From CAZEPJ01 sp964514105 (lineage in GTDB: Bacteria; Desulfobacterota; Desulfocorpusculales; Desulfocorpusculum), in the NCBI GenBank assembly GCA_964514105.1, contig CAZEPJ010000014.1, positions 9,970 to 73,969 of the forward strand: 64,000 bases of DNA. The letters are read 5' to 3'. How positions within the stretch are numbered: position 1 is the first letter of the stretch; each line of letters opens with the position of its first letter. The translations under genes were made by a program, and so were the position numbers. Below the pieces are notes generated by a model. That model did not search any database, was not told where the DNA came from, and was given only the letters and a program-made list of their open reading frames with translations. Positions 7,755 to 16,497 of this stretch are shown piece by piece.

Positions 7755-8213
7755 ATGTCGCTGAGGATCGACAAGGTGAGGCGGGGGGCCGAGATCTTCC
7801 TGACCGACGGCAGCCGCCTGGCGGGGACGTTCTTTCTGTCTCCGAACTCTCCCACCAGACCCGGCGGGGAACGGGTGAGCGAACTCCTCTCGGGGCGGAC
7901 CCCCTTTCTGCCGTTTCACCTCAGGGACGGCGACGTGGTCTTCGTGCAGAAGGAGGCCATGTCCCGGGTCCTGCTGGAACAGCGGGAAGTGGATGAGAAT
8001 CTGCCCTATCTCCAGAAGGCCGGCGTCCTCGTCCACCTCCTGTCCGGAGAGACCCTGGAGGGGAGCGTGTACCTGGACCTCCCCCAGGATCGCTCCCGCC
8101 TGTCCGATTTCCTCAACCAGTGCCTCGGGTTCTTCTACCTGGAGGCCGGCGACGCCCAGTATTTGGTCAACCCCAGCTGCGTGAAGATGGTCCGCCCCGC
8201 GGGCGGGCGCTGA
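7755..8213 (+). CDS. Conserved protein with two tandem copies of one small beta module
   Basis: A 152-residue cytoplasmic protein. It appears to be an internal duplication. The first half runs AEIFLTDGSRLAGTFFLS ... ELLSGRTPFLPFHLRDGDVVFV. The second half runs VLVHLLSGETLEGSVYLD ... DFLNQCLGFFYLEAGDAQYLV. In each, a 'G.L.G.....' beta pair is followed by a leucine-rich turn and an 'F....GD...V' strand. The pattern recalls Sm/SH3-like barrels, but the fold is inference. The start at 7755 has AAAGGGGGCGGG upstream. The function is unknown. It is convergent with pilT, with 36 nt between stops. Confidence 0.7.
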   Translation: MSLRIDKVRRGAEIFLTDGSRLAGTFFLSPNSPTRPGGERVSELLSGRTPFLPFHLRDGDVVFVQKEAMSRVLLEQREVDENLPYLQKAGVLVHLLSGETLEGSVYLDLPQDRSRLSDFLNQCLGFFYLEAGDAQYLVNPSCVKMVRPAGGR

Positions 8214-8249
8214 GGGCAGCCCGCGGGGCCCGCCCCCCTGCCTCCCGCC

Positions 8250-9326
8250 TCACGCCCAGACCTCCGGCGGCTCCTTGAGGAACTGTGCGAACTTCTCCTT
8301 GTCCATGGCCTTGCTGTACGCCTCCTCGGCGTCGATCCACTTCTTGTTGAGGAGGCCCAGGATCGTATCGTCCATGGTCTGCATGCCGTACTTCTTCCCG
8401 GTCTGGATGACCGAGGTAATCTGGTAGGTCTTGGCCTCGCGAATGAGGTTTGCGACCGCCGGCGTCACCACCATCATCTCCAGGGCCGCACATCGGCCCT
8501 TGGTGTCCCGCCGTTTGAACAGGGTCTGGCAGATCACCGCCTTGAGGGTCTCGGAGAGGGAAACACGAATCTGGGGTTGCTGCTCCGACGGAAACACGTC
8601 GATGATGCGGTCCACGGTCTTGGTGGCGCTCTGGGTGTGAAGGGTGGAGAAGACCAGGTGTCCCGTGGCCGCGGCCTCCAGCGCCAGGGCGATGGTCTCC
8701 AGGTCTCGCATCTCCCCCACCAGGATGATGTCGGGGTCCTCTCGAAGGGCCGCCCGCAGGGCCGTGGCAAAGGAACGGGTGTGCGCCCCCACCTCCCGGT
8801 GGCTGATGTGGCAGCCCTGACTCTTGTGCACGAACTCGATGGGGTCCTCCACGGTGATCACGTGGTCCCGGCGGTTCTTGTTGGCATGATCGATGATGGC
8901 GGCCAGGGTGGTGGATTTTCCGCTGCCCGTGGGGCCGGTCACCAGGACCAATCCCTTGTCCAGCATGGCCAGCTTCTTGAGAAGGGGAGGGAGCCCCATG
9001 TCGTCAATGGTCTGGATCTTGCTTGGAATGACCCGGAAGACCGCCCCCACCCCGTGTTTCTGCACATAGTAATTGGCCCGAAACCGGGCCACGCCCGGGA
9101 TCTCGTACCCGAAATCCAGGTCCCCCGTCTCCTGGAAGGCCTTGACCTTCTCCTCGGGGGTGATCTCGAAGAGCATGGCCCGCAGCTCCTCGTCATCCAG
9201 GGTCTTGTACTTGATCCGTTCCAACTCCCCGCGGATCCGCAGGATGGGCTGGGCCCCGGTCTCCAGGTGGAGATCCGACGCGCCGTGATCCAGCATGAGC
9301 TTGAAGAAGGCGTCGATCTTGGCCAT
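8250..9326 (-). CDS. pilT: Type IV pilus retraction ATPase PilT
   Basis: A 358-residue hexameric secretion ATPase that powers pilus retraction and twitching, acting at the inner-membrane base of the type IV pilus. Seen in order are the N-terminal PAS-like domain (ASDLHL), Walker A GPTGSGKST near residue 133, the Asp box, Walker B IILVGEMRD and the His box GHLVFSTLHT. Length and motifs match PilT rather than PilB (no zinc tetracysteine; GEMRDLET is the PilT form). The C-terminal motif AIRNLIRE of PilT appears here as AVANLIRE. No other pilus genes are in the window. Confidence 0.94.
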   Translation of the reverse strand: MAKIDAFFKLMLDHGASDLHLETGAQPILRIRGELERIKYKTLDDEELRAMLFEITPEEKVKAFQETGDLDFGYEIPGVARFRANYYVQKHGVGAVFRVIPSKIQTIDDMGLPPLLKKLAMLDKGLVLVTGPTGSGKSTTLAAIIDHANKNRRDHVITVEDPIEFVHKSQGCHISHREVGAHTRSFATALRAALREDPDIILVGEMRDLETIALALEAAATGHLVFSTLHTQSATKTVDRIIDVFPSEQQPQIRVSLSETLKAVICQTLFKRRDTKGRCAALEMMVVTPAVANLIREAKTYQITSVIQTGKKYGMQTMDDTILGLLNKKWIDAEEAYSKAMDKEKFAQFLKEPPEVWA

Positions 9327-9534
9327 GGTGGGGGCCCTCCAGAAACCCGGTCCGCCGACGGGAAGAGATTGTGCCTCGTGCAGCGGTCGCGGTCAAGGGG
9401 TCGCGGGGCGGCGGGCCCCTTGGCGACCCTCGATTCTACACAAGGGCCCGGCGCCGGGCGATGGACGGGGAGGACCGGAGGGTCGTTGCGCCGCCCCGGG
9501 CTCAGGGACTACCATACGGGGCGGGGGGGTGCAC

Positions 9535-10179
9535 ATGTTCAAGATCGACCTGCACGTTCACACCGCGTTGGGCGGCGACTCCCTACTGGATCCCCGGGAA
9601 TTGGTCCCTCTGGCGCGCGCTGCGGGGCTGGACGCCCTGTGCGTCACCGAGCACCATTCGTTCTTCCTCAGCCAACCGCTGGAGGAGATCCACCGGGAGG
9701 CCGGCTTCCCCATCTTTCGCGGCCTGGAGTACCACGCCGCCGAGGGGCACCTGCTGGTCTTCGGCGTGAAGGCGGGGCCCGCCGATCTCCCCCGCAACCT
9801 TCCCATGCAGGAGGCGGTCCACTGGGTGAACGGGCGAGGCGGGGTGGCGGTCCCGGCGCACCCGTATCAGAGGGACCTCCTGGGCGGGGCCCTGGGAGAT
9901 CGGGTGCTGGGGCTGCGGGGCTTGACGGCCCTGGAAACCATCAACGGAAGCCTGTCCGTCGAGGATAACCGCAGGGCCATGGACGCGGCCGCCCGACTGG
10001 GCGTCGCCGGCATCGGAGGCTCCGATGCCCACGGCCCGGGGGTCCTGGGCCGGGCCTTCACCGGATTCCCCGAGCCCTTCCGGACCATGGATGGACTGCT
10101 GGGAGCCCTGCGCGCGGGACGCTTCTTTCCGACGTGGAACGGGCGCTGGGGCCGTGGGGCTGGGCCCCCCCCTCCCTGA
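9535..10179 (+). CDS. PHP-domain phosphoesterase
   Basis: A 214-residue protein of the polymerase-and-histidinol-phosphatase superfamily. Metal ligands are visible as DLHVHT (residues 5-10), TEHH (about 40), GLEYH (about 62), PAHPY (about 102) and the late GSDAHG (about 162). These enzymes hydrolyse phosphoester bonds, for example in RNase AM/TrpH-like or histidinol-phosphatase reactions; the small size is closest to YciV/TrpH-type proteins. The ATG at 9535 gives a direct start before FKIDLHVHT; a GTG two codons upstream is possible. The last dozen residues (G-, W-, P-rich) are low complexity. It is divergent from pilT. Confidence 0.85.
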   Translation: MFKIDLHVHTALGGDSLLDPRELVPLARAAGLDALCVTEHHSFFLSQPLEEIHREAGFPIFRGLEYHAAEGHLLVFGVKAGPADLPRNLPMQEAVHWVNGRGGVAVPAHPYQRDLLGGALGDRVLGLRGLTALETINGSLSVEDNRRAMDAAARLGVAGIGGSDAHGPGVLGRAFTGFPEPFRTMDGLLGALRAGRFFPTWNGRWGRGAGPPPP

Positions 10180-10248
10180 ATGGTCAGGTGGACTGACGCC
10201 CTCGGCTGGGGTCATCCGTCGCCCCTCAGGGCCGCCGCGGGCGGCCCG

Positions 10249-11028
10249 CTACGGACGTCCTTTGCCGCCCGGGCGCCTCCCGGGCCCGCCGTAGCCCGCA
10301 TAGGCCTGCGCGATCTCCAGGAAGCGCCTGGCCTCATCCCCGGCCACCTCCAGGGCCGTATCCGTCCAGTGACGCCTTCGGACGGCCACCCGGCAGAAAT
10401 CCCCTGCCGCCCCGCAGATCCGTTGGGTACTGTCCTCGGGCCCCTGGGTCCAGCGCGTCCCCGAGGGGAGGGTGAGCTCCAGCCTGGGCACCTCCGGGGG
10501 AAGGGGGATGCCGTTGATCTGATAGGCCCAGGGCCGAGCCAGAAAGGCCAGCAGCGCCACATGGCGCAGGCGGTCCGTGTCCTCGGGCGCGACCCCCACC
10601 GCATCGAAACAGTCCAGGCCGTGGGCCCAGGTCTCCATGAGGCGGGCCGTGGCGAAGGCCCTGGCTCCCATGGGCATGGCAAACCAGGGGAGCCGCTCCT
10701 TGGGGTCTCGCCTGGCGAGCTCCTCCAGCTCCACGCGGCGCGCATCCCGCCACCAGGACAGGACGCCGGCCGGGTCCATGGCCCGCCCCCGCTCCAGCCC
10801 CAGGTCGTTGAACCCCATCAGCACCTTGCGGGCCACATCGAACGGGGTTTGGTCCCCGCGCATGACCTGAACGGCCACCCCATCGATGTGGGCCAGATGG
10901 GAGATGCAATCCCTCACGGACCACCCCTCCGCCGGCGTGGGGAGTTCCCACTGGGCATGGCTCAACCCGCTCACCAAGGCATCCAGCGCCTCCTGCTCCG
11001 CCTTGAGATCCTCCAGGATCTCCCTCAT
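10249..11028 (-). CDS. TIGR03084-like DinB-fold metal-binding protein
   Basis: A 259-residue protein with an N-terminal DinB/mycothiol-maleylpyruvate-isomerase-like four-helix domain. EGWSVRDCISHLAHID near residue 35 and ETWAHGLDCFDA near residue 130 carry the histidines that bind the divalent metal. A C-terminal domain (about residue 170 on) resembles the second domain of TIGR03084 proteins. The family is mostly actinobacterial, which makes its presence here slightly unusual. Its reaction is unknown; thiol-dependent transfer is inferred from the fold only. The ATG at 11028 has GGAGGGG 6 nt upstream. It is a single gene flanked upstream by a repeat-rich intergenic stretch. Confidence 0.7.
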   Translation of the reverse strand: MREILEDLKAEQEALDALVSGLSHAQWELPTPAEGWSVRDCISHLAHIDGVAVQVMRGDQTPFDVARKVLMGFNDLGLERGRAMDPAGVLSWWRDARRVELEELARRDPKERLPWFAMPMGARAFATARLMETWAHGLDCFDAVGVAPEDTDRLRHVALLAFLARPWAYQINGIPLPPEVPRLELTLPSGTRWTQGPEDSTQRICGAAGDFCRVAVRRRHWTDTALEVAGDEARRFLEIAQAYAGYGGPGRRPGGKGRP

Positions 11029-11054
11029 GGCGTCACCCCTCCTGCCCCCCCGCC

Positions 11055-11202
11055 CAATCGTGATTGGCGGGTCGTGTCGTGGAAGATCGTCGGGCGTTGG
11101 GCGTGTGCGCGGTTCATGTGGACGTCGGACGCCCCGCCCCGTGGAACCCGACGAACCCATGGACCCGGGCAACCCAAGCAACCCAATTAACCCGCCAAGC
11201 CC
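11055..11202. repeat. Dispersed intergenic element, copy 1, with degenerate 9-bp tandem array
   Basis: The left part (GTGATTGGCG ... GTTGGGCG) resembles elements at 41.8 and 44.6 kb. The right part (11145-11200) is a degenerate array of nonamers of the type AACCCAAGC / AACCCAATT / AACCCGCCA. Just beyond (about 11241-11270) are tandem heptamers of the type GTTGCCG, GTTGCCC, GTTGCCT. The whole gap 11029-11278 is low-complexity and no gene is seen in it. Confidence 0.6.
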
Positions 11203-11278
11203 GTGTCACCCCCTTCCCGGTCCACCCCTTCCCCACTCCCGCTCCGTTGCCGGTTGCCCGTTGCCTGCCGCCTGCCCC

Positions 11279-12424
11279 TCACAGCCCCACCAGCCGGCCG
11301 ATGATCTCCTTCTGGATCTCGGATGTGCCCCCGCCGATGGGCTGGATCCGCATGTCCCGCCAGATCCGCTGCACCGGATACTCCATCATGTATCCGTATC
11401 CGCCGTGGATCTGGATGCACTGGTCCGCAACGTCCACGGCCGTCTCGCAGGCGAAGATCTTGCACATGGCCACCTCCTTGCGGCATTCCCGCCCGTGGAC
11501 GTGAAGCCAGATGGTGTGATACACGAGCTGCCGGGCCGCCTCGATGCGGGTCAGCATGTCCGCGAACTTGTGTCGTGTCACCTGGAATCGGCCGATGGGG
11601 CGTCCGAAGGCATGGCGCTGCTTGGAGTACTCCAGGGTCAGCTCCACGCAGGCCTGGGCCGCTGCCACAGAGCCCACGGCCATGACGAGCCGCTCGGTCT
11701 GGAAGCCGTGCATGATCTGGTAGAATCCCTGACGTTCCTGCCCCACCAGGTTGGACAGAGGGACCCGCACCTCCTCGAAGATCAGCTCCCCCGTGTCAGA
11801 GGTACGCCACCCCAGCTTGTCCAGCTTGCGGCTCACCTGGAATCCGGGCGTTCCCTTGTCCACGATGATCTGGGTGATCCCCTGATGCCCGCGCTCGGGG
11901 TCGGTCTTGCACGCCACCACGTAAAAATCCGCCCGCACCCCGTTGGTGATGAAGGTCTTGGATCCGTTGATGACCCACTGGTCCCCCTCGCGCCGGGCCC
12001 GGGTCAGGAGCCCGCCCACGTCCGATCCGGCGTTGGGTTCCGTCACGGCGTAGGCCCCCACCAGCTTGCCCTGGATCCCCGGCACCAGGTACCTTTCCTT
12101 GATCTCCCGAGAGCCGAAGCTGGCCAAAGCGGGCAGGGCTACGAAGGCGTGGAGCCCCAGGCCCGCGCTCACCCCTCCCGACCCGCATCGGGCCAGTGCC
12201 TCGGACAGGACCGCGTGATAGCGGAAATCCCCCCCCGCCCCCCCGTACTCCTCGGGGAAGCCCCCCGCGAAGAACCCCAGTTCCCCCGCCCTGGCGTACA
12301 GCCCCAACGGGAACTCACCGGCCGCCTCCCAATCGTCGGCGTGGGGTCGAAGCTCCGCCGCAACCCATCGGGAGGCCTGCTCCCTGAAGATCCGATGCTC
12401 CTCCTCGAAAAGCCACTCGCTCAT
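11279..12424 (-). CDS. Acyl-CoA dehydrogenase
   Basis: A 381-residue flavoenzyme that desaturates acyl-CoA at the alpha-beta position and passes electrons to ETF. Visible are the FAD and acyl-CoA loop YAVTEPNAGSD (about residue 120), the FITNG segment and the C-terminal GGYGYMMEYPVQRIWRD. The loop that carries the catalytic glutamate in medium-chain enzymes (YEGT) reads GGGTSEIQ here, so the base is not at that position. The alternative position used by isovaleryl-CoA and long-chain dehydrogenases (xERLVxA) is occupied: QTERLVMA. That points to a branched- or long-chain substrate. GGGAGGG precedes the ATG. It lies 89 nt downstream of the deacetylase-like gene on the same strand. Confidence 0.9.
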   Translation of the reverse strand: MSEWLFEEEHRIFREQASRWVAAELRPHADDWEAAGEFPLGLYARAGELGFFAGGFPEEYGGAGGDFRYHAVLSEALARCGSGGVSAGLGLHAFVALPALASFGSREIKERYLVPGIQGKLVGAYAVTEPNAGSDVGGLLTRARREGDQWVINGSKTFITNGVRADFYVVACKTDPERGHQGITQIIVDKGTPGFQVSRKLDKLGWRTSDTGELIFEEVRVPLSNLVGQERQGFYQIMHGFQTERLVMAVGSVAAAQACVELTLEYSKQRHAFGRPIGRFQVTRHKFADMLTRIEAARQLVYHTIWLHVHGRECRKEVAMCKIFACETAVDVADQCIQIHGGYGYMMEYPVQRIWRDMRIQPIGGGTSEIQKEIIGRLVGL

Positions 12425-12513
12425 GCCGCCCTCCCTCTGGAGTGGATCAGGGACGTGATTCGTGCTCATCGACGGCCCGCTTGCGACGCGCGACCTGCGA
12501 CCCGGGAAGATAC

Positions 12514-13704
12514 TCACAGTCCGTGGATGGGAAAGACCTCCTTTCGGATGTAGGTGACCACCCGATGGGCCTCGGCCATGGCCCTTTCCTTGAGCTCCCC
12601 CTCCGTGCGATACGGGTAGTCGCGGAGGCTCCCCACCTCCATCTCCGGACCGAACATCATGCCCCCCACGAGGCCAGCGAACTCGTCCCTGGGCTCCACG
12701 TCGTTGAGGATGGCCCAGGCCAGGGTCCAGCACCGGGCGGTCCGGAACAGGTCGTACCCCCCCCCGCCCAGGGCCAGAACCCTGGGGCACAGGGCGGCGA
12801 TCTCCCGAACGCAGTGCTGATACCCGTTGTTGGTGAGCTTCATGTGGGTCAAGGGGTCGGAGATGAGGGTGTCGGCCCCCAGCACGGCCACGATGAGGTC
12901 CGGCGAGAACGTCCTGACCAGGGGGGGGACCACGGCGTCGAAGGCGCAGGCGTACACCTCATCGTCCGTGCCGGGCTCCAGGGGGACGTTGACGTTGAAC
13001 CCCACGCCCTCCCCCGCTCCGATCTCCGTCTCCCATCCCCCCCGGGGATAAAGGGTCCGGCCGGTCTCGTGGAGGGATATGACCAGGGCCCGGGGATCCG
13101 TGTAGAAACCCTCCTGCACGCCGTTTCCGTGGTGGGCGTCGCAGTCGATGTAGGCCACCCGCTTTCCCCTGCCCAGGGCCACCCTCATGGCCACGGCGAT
13201 GTCGTTGATGTAGCAGAACCCCTCGGCATGGCCCGGCATGGCATGATGGAACCCCCCATAGGGGTTGAAGGCCACATCCGCAGTCCCGTCCAGGATCCCG
13301 ACCATGGCGCCGTGAGTCCCCCCCGCGCTTCGGAGGGCCCAGTCATACATGCCCAGGATGATGGGGTTGTCCTCGGTGCCCAGGCCGTGCCAGACCACCT
13401 CGACCCCCCCCTGCCCCCGGCTGGCCGCCTTCAGGACGCGCAGGTATTCCGCATCGTGAAACAGGGCGAGGAGCGAAGGATCGATGGGCTCGGGCGAAAG
13501 GACGGTCATCCAGGGGTGCCCCATGAGCCCGTAGCGCCAGCACAGGTCCACGGTCTTGAGGCCCCGCTCGGGTTTGAGGGGATGGCCGTGGCCCAAATCA
13601 AACCGCGCCATCTCGTCCGAGTGGACCAGGATCGACCGGAAGGACGAAGGCCCCGCCCCAGAGGGGGCCTGATCTCTGAGGCCGCGGGAGACCCACTGGC
13701 TCAT
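12514..13704 (-). CDS. Histone-deacetylase-like (AcuC/amidohydrolase) protein
   Basis: A 396-residue zinc hydrolase of the histone-deacetylase superfamily, which includes bacterial AcuC and acetylpolyamine amidohydrolases. The active-site motifs are complete: the His-His charge relay in GGFHHAMPG (about residue 155), zinc-binding DCDAHHGNG (about 189), the second zinc Asp in LGADTLISDPL (about 280) and the loop tyrosine in GGGGYD (about 318). It removes acetyl or acyl groups from lysine or polyamines. The downstream acyl-CoA dehydrogenase suggests a job in acyl-CoA metabolism, as AcuC controls acetyl-CoA synthetase, but this is inference. The ATG at 13704 has AGGAG 6 nt upstream. Confidence 0.88.
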   Translation of the reverse strand: MSQWVSRGLRDQAPSGAGPSSFRSILVHSDEMARFDLGHGHPLKPERGLKTVDLCWRYGLMGHPWMTVLSPEPIDPSLLALFHDAEYLRVLKAASRGQGGVEVVWHGLGTEDNPIILGMYDWALRSAGGTHGAMVGILDGTADVAFNPYGGFHHAMPGHAEGFCYINDIAVAMRVALGRGKRVAYIDCDAHHGNGVQEGFYTDPRALVISLHETGRTLYPRGGWETEIGAGEGVGFNVNVPLEPGTDDEVYACAFDAVVPPLVRTFSPDLIVAVLGADTLISDPLTHMKLTNNGYQHCVREIAALCPRVLALGGGGYDLFRTARCWTLAWAILNDVEPRDEFAGLVGGMMFGPEMEVGSLRDYPYRTEGELKERAMAEAHRVVTYIRKEVFPIHGL

Positions 13705-13758
13705 GTTCGACTCCTGGATGACCGGCGCGCCGACGGGGAATCTAGCAGACACCCTGCA

Positions 13759-13787
13759 AAGGGGTCAACGCAAAAGGTTGTCCCCTT
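13759..13787 (-). terminator. Hairpin between mtaB and the HDAC-like gene
   Basis: Two 11-nt arms (13759-13769, 13777-13787) pair with one mismatch around a 7-nt loop. It lies 203 nt past the mtaB stop and 55 nt before the next gene, so it may terminate the tRNA-modification operon. No strong T-run follows. The rest of 13705-13989 is GC-rich with no gene seen. Confidence 0.4.
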
Positions 13788-13989
13788 GGCCTTGGGGGGG
13801 ACCTTTTCTTGTCTTGCAGGCGGGATCGCCCGAGGCATGCCCCCGGGGCCGACCGAGGCGGGAGGCCACCCCGCCCTTGGCGGGACTGCCAGGCGGCCCG
13901 TGCGGACCCGGGAGGCAGATCCTCTCATGTGCGCTTCCACGCGACGTCGCGCCGCCCCCCCCAGAAGGCCCACCCCCGGGTCGGCCCGG

Positions 13990-15342
13990 TCAATGCCCCT
14001 GGGGGTTGGGGACCGGCGTTCCTACCAGGCAAGGACCCTCCACCCCCTCCATGCGGAACGGGACGATCCGGTTGCAGAGCCCCTGCCCGCCGGGTCCCAT
14101 GACCCGCAGGTAGTTGTGGGTGAGCCCCTGCATCCACGTGCGCCGGCCCTGGGCAGGACCCTCCACCAGCACGGGAAGCGTCCGGCCCACAAAGGCGGCC
14201 ATGGCCCCCTGACGGCGAGACAGGGACAGGTCGCGGAGCCGTTGGGCCCGGGACTTCACAACGGGGGGCGCCACCCGCCCTGCCAGGTCGGCTGCTGGCG
14301 TCCCGGGCCGCGGGGAATACGGAAAGACGTGGAGGTATGCAAAGGGCATCTCCTCCACGAAGGCCAGGGTCCGGAGGAACCGATCCTCGGACTCGCCGGG
14401 AAAGCCCACGATGACGTCGCATCCCAGGGTGAGATCCGGCACCTGGGACATTGCCTGCCGCACCCGCTCCCGGTACTGGGCCGCTGTGTAAGGCCGGTTC
14501 ATCCGCGCCAGGATCTCGTCATCGCCGCTCTGGAGGGGGAGGTGGAGGTGGGGGCAGACCCGACCCGACCTGCCGAGCAGGGTCAGCAAGGGGGTCTCCA
14601 CCTCCAGCGGCTCAATGGAACTCAGGCGGATGCGCGGTATGCCGCAGGAATCGAGCACGCGGTGGAGGAGCTCCGTCAGGTTGCAGGCGGGGATCAGATC
14701 GCGCCCGTAGTGGCCCAGATGAATTCCGGTGAGGACCACCTCCTGAACGCCGGCGCGCTCCATAAGGCGGATCTCGTCAAGGACCGACTGGACCGGGCGC
14801 GAGCGGCCGGGTCCCCGGGCGCGTGGGACGATGCAATAGGTGCACAAGGCATCGCAGCCGTCCTGGACTTTGAGGAACGCCCGGGTGCGGCCGGGGAGAT
14901 GGTCCACCCCGGCGCCCCACGGCGCCATCCGGACCGCCTCCGTGGGCCGCCTTTGCAGCCGGCGCCCCAAGAGGACCTGCGTGGCCAGCGCGGGCAGGGC
15001 GTCCCTGTCCCGGACCCCGACCACCCCGTCCACCTCTGGCATGGCCCGAAGGGATGCGGGGTCCACCTCGGCCTGACATCCCGTGACCAGGAGCACGGCG
15101 TGGGGGTTCTCCCCGCGGAGGCGTCGGATGAGCTGGCGGTTCTGCCGGTCTGCGGAGCGGGTCACCGTGCAACTGTGGACCACCACCAGGTCCGCCTCCT
15201 GCCCCGCCTGGCACATGGCCAGTCCCGCATCGGCCAGCGCCTTGGCCAGCACCGCCGCATCGTACTGGTTGACCTTGCAGCCCAGGGTTCGGATGGCAAC
15301 CCGGGGGGGGCCCCATCCGGCTGCCCGGTCCGTGCGCCTCAC
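13990..15342 (-). CDS. mtaB: tRNA t6A37 methylthiotransferase MtaB
   Basis: A 450-residue radical SAM enzyme of the MiaB/RimO family that converts t6A37 to ms2t6A37 in ANN-decoding tRNAs. In order: N-terminal UPF0004 domain with GCKVNQYD (first cluster Cys), further cluster cysteines in HSCTVT and VTGCQAE; radical SAM motif CDALCTYC near residue 157; C-terminal TRAM-like RNA-binding region. The CKVNQYD signature separates MtaB from MiaB. The GTG at 15342 overlaps the mnmA stop by four bases (GTGA) and follows GGCGGAGG, so it is coupled to mnmA: two anticodon-loop sulfur modifications in one operon. Confidence 0.9.
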   Translation of the reverse strand: MRRTDRAAGWGPPRVAIRTLGCKVNQYDAAVLAKALADAGLAMCQAGQEADLVVVHSCTVTRSADRQNRQLIRRLRGENPHAVLLVTGCQAEVDPASLRAMPEVDGVVGVRDRDALPALATQVLLGRRLQRRPTEAVRMAPWGAGVDHLPGRTRAFLKVQDGCDALCTYCIVPRARGPGRSRPVQSVLDEIRLMERAGVQEVVLTGIHLGHYGRDLIPACNLTELLHRVLDSCGIPRIRLSSIEPLEVETPLLTLLGRSGRVCPHLHLPLQSGDDEILARMNRPYTAAQYRERVRQAMSQVPDLTLGCDVIVGFPGESEDRFLRTLAFVEEMPFAYLHVFPYSPRPGTPAADLAGRVAPPVVKSRAQRLRDLSLSRRQGAMAAFVGRTLPVLVEGPAQGRRTWMQGLTHNYLRVMGPGGQGLCNRIVPFRMEGVEGPCLVGTPVPNPQGH

Positions 15343-16487
15343 CCCTCCGCCTCCGCGTCCCATTGCCTCGCAGGCCCCCGCGGGGCGGCGGACCGGGAGA
15401 TCCAGCCCCCCCCCAGGACCTCGTCGCCCTGGTACAGAACCACGGCCTGCCCCGGCGCGATGGCGTGCTGCGGGGTTTGGAACCGGACGCCGATCCGCCC
15501 GTGCTCCAGCACGGTCACCGTTGCCGGGGCCTCGCGGTGCCGATAGCGGATCCGCGCCCGGGCCTCAAACACCCGCGCCGGAGGTTCCCCCAGCACCCAG
15601 GAGACCTCCTCGGCTTCCAGGACGCCCCCGGCCAATTCCCGCCGGGGCCCCACCACCACCCGCCTTTCCTCGGGCAGGAGCCGTAGCACGTACAACGGCT
15701 CCTTCCAGGGCACCCGCAGACCGCGGCGCTGCCCCACCGTGAAGCCGCAGACCCCGCCGTGCGTCCCCAGGACCGCTCCCGCCGAATCCACGACCTCGCC
15801 GCGCCCGCCGGCGTCGTCCCCCAGGTACGACGCCAGAAACCCCCGGTAGTCATGGTCTGGAATGAAGCATAGCTCCTGGCTCTCGGCTTTCTGCGCCACG
15901 CAGAGCCCCCATTGCCGCGCCAGGGCCCTCACCCGGGCCTTGGACAGCCTTCCCACGGGCCACAGGATCGATGCCATCTGCGCCTGTCCCAGGGGAAACA
16001 GGAAGTACGACTGATCCTTGTCCGGGTCCGCCCCCCGTCGGAGGCGGAAAGGCCCCCCGCCGGGATCCCGTGCCTTGACGGCATAGTGGCCCGTGGCCAA
16101 AAAATCGACCCCGGCCTCCCGCGCCATGTCCAAAAGGAGGCCGAACTTGATCCGCTGGTTGCAGCGAATGCAGGGGTTTGGGGTGAGACCCTCGCGGTAC
16201 GCGGCCACGAACTGTTCCATGACCTCTGTGCGAAAAGCCGCCTGCAGGTCCACCACGCGAAACGGGATGCCCAGGGCGCGGGCCAGCTCCCGCGCGTCCC
16301 GCTCATCCCGGGGGGAACAGCAGCTGCCCCGGCCCCGCCGCTCCAGGAGCCGGCAGTCCCACAGATCCATGAACAGCCCCTCCACGGCGTAACCTTCCCG
16401 CACGAGCAGCCCCGCGGCCACGGCGCTGTCCACGCCGCCGCTCATGGCTGCCCACACCCGTTTGCCGCGGGAAGCCGCGATGATCAT
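15339..16487 (-). CDS. mnmA: tRNA-specific 2-thiouridylase MnmA
   Basis: A 382-residue enzyme that thiolates U34 of tRNA Lys, Glu and Gln. It activates the base by adenylation (PP-loop SGGVDS near residue 16) and transfers sulfur through catalytic cysteines, here in NPCIRCNQRIKFG and in ESQELCFIP. The C-terminal beta-barrel (FTVGQRRGL onward) matches the family. A CCSP motif near residue 55 is the form seen in many non-enterobacterial MnmA proteins. The ATG at 16487 lies 10 nt after the stop of the NIL-ferredoxin gene, with no strong ribosome site, so coupling with the upstream gene is likely. It is followed by mtaB with a 4-nt overlap. Confidence 0.93.
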   Translation of the reverse strand: MIIAASRGKRVWAAMSGGVDSAVAAGLLVREGYAVEGLFMDLWDCRLLERRGRGSCCSPRDERDARELARALGIPFRVVDLQAAFRTEVMEQFVAAYREGLTPNPCIRCNQRIKFGLLLDMAREAGVDFLATGHYAVKARDPGGGPFRLRRGADPDKDQSYFLFPLGQAQMASILWPVGRLSKARVRALARQWGLCVAQKAESQELCFIPDHDYRGFLASYLGDDAGGRGEVVDSAGAVLGTHGGVCGFTVGQRRGLRVPWKEPLYVLRLLPEERRVVVGPRRELAGGVLEAEEVSWVLGEPPARVFEARARIRYRHREAPATVTVLEHGRIGVRFQTPQHAIAPGQAVVLYQGDEVLGGGWISRSAAPRGPARQWDAEAEG

Positions 16488-16497
16488 GGGGGCGGAT

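Noticed and set aside
12442..15546. A plus-strand open frame of 1034 codons opposite the HDAC, mtaB and mnmA genes
   Set aside because: It lies antisense to well-supported genes, has no domain pattern and is rich in His, Gly and Pro, as expected for an antisense frame in high-GC DNA.
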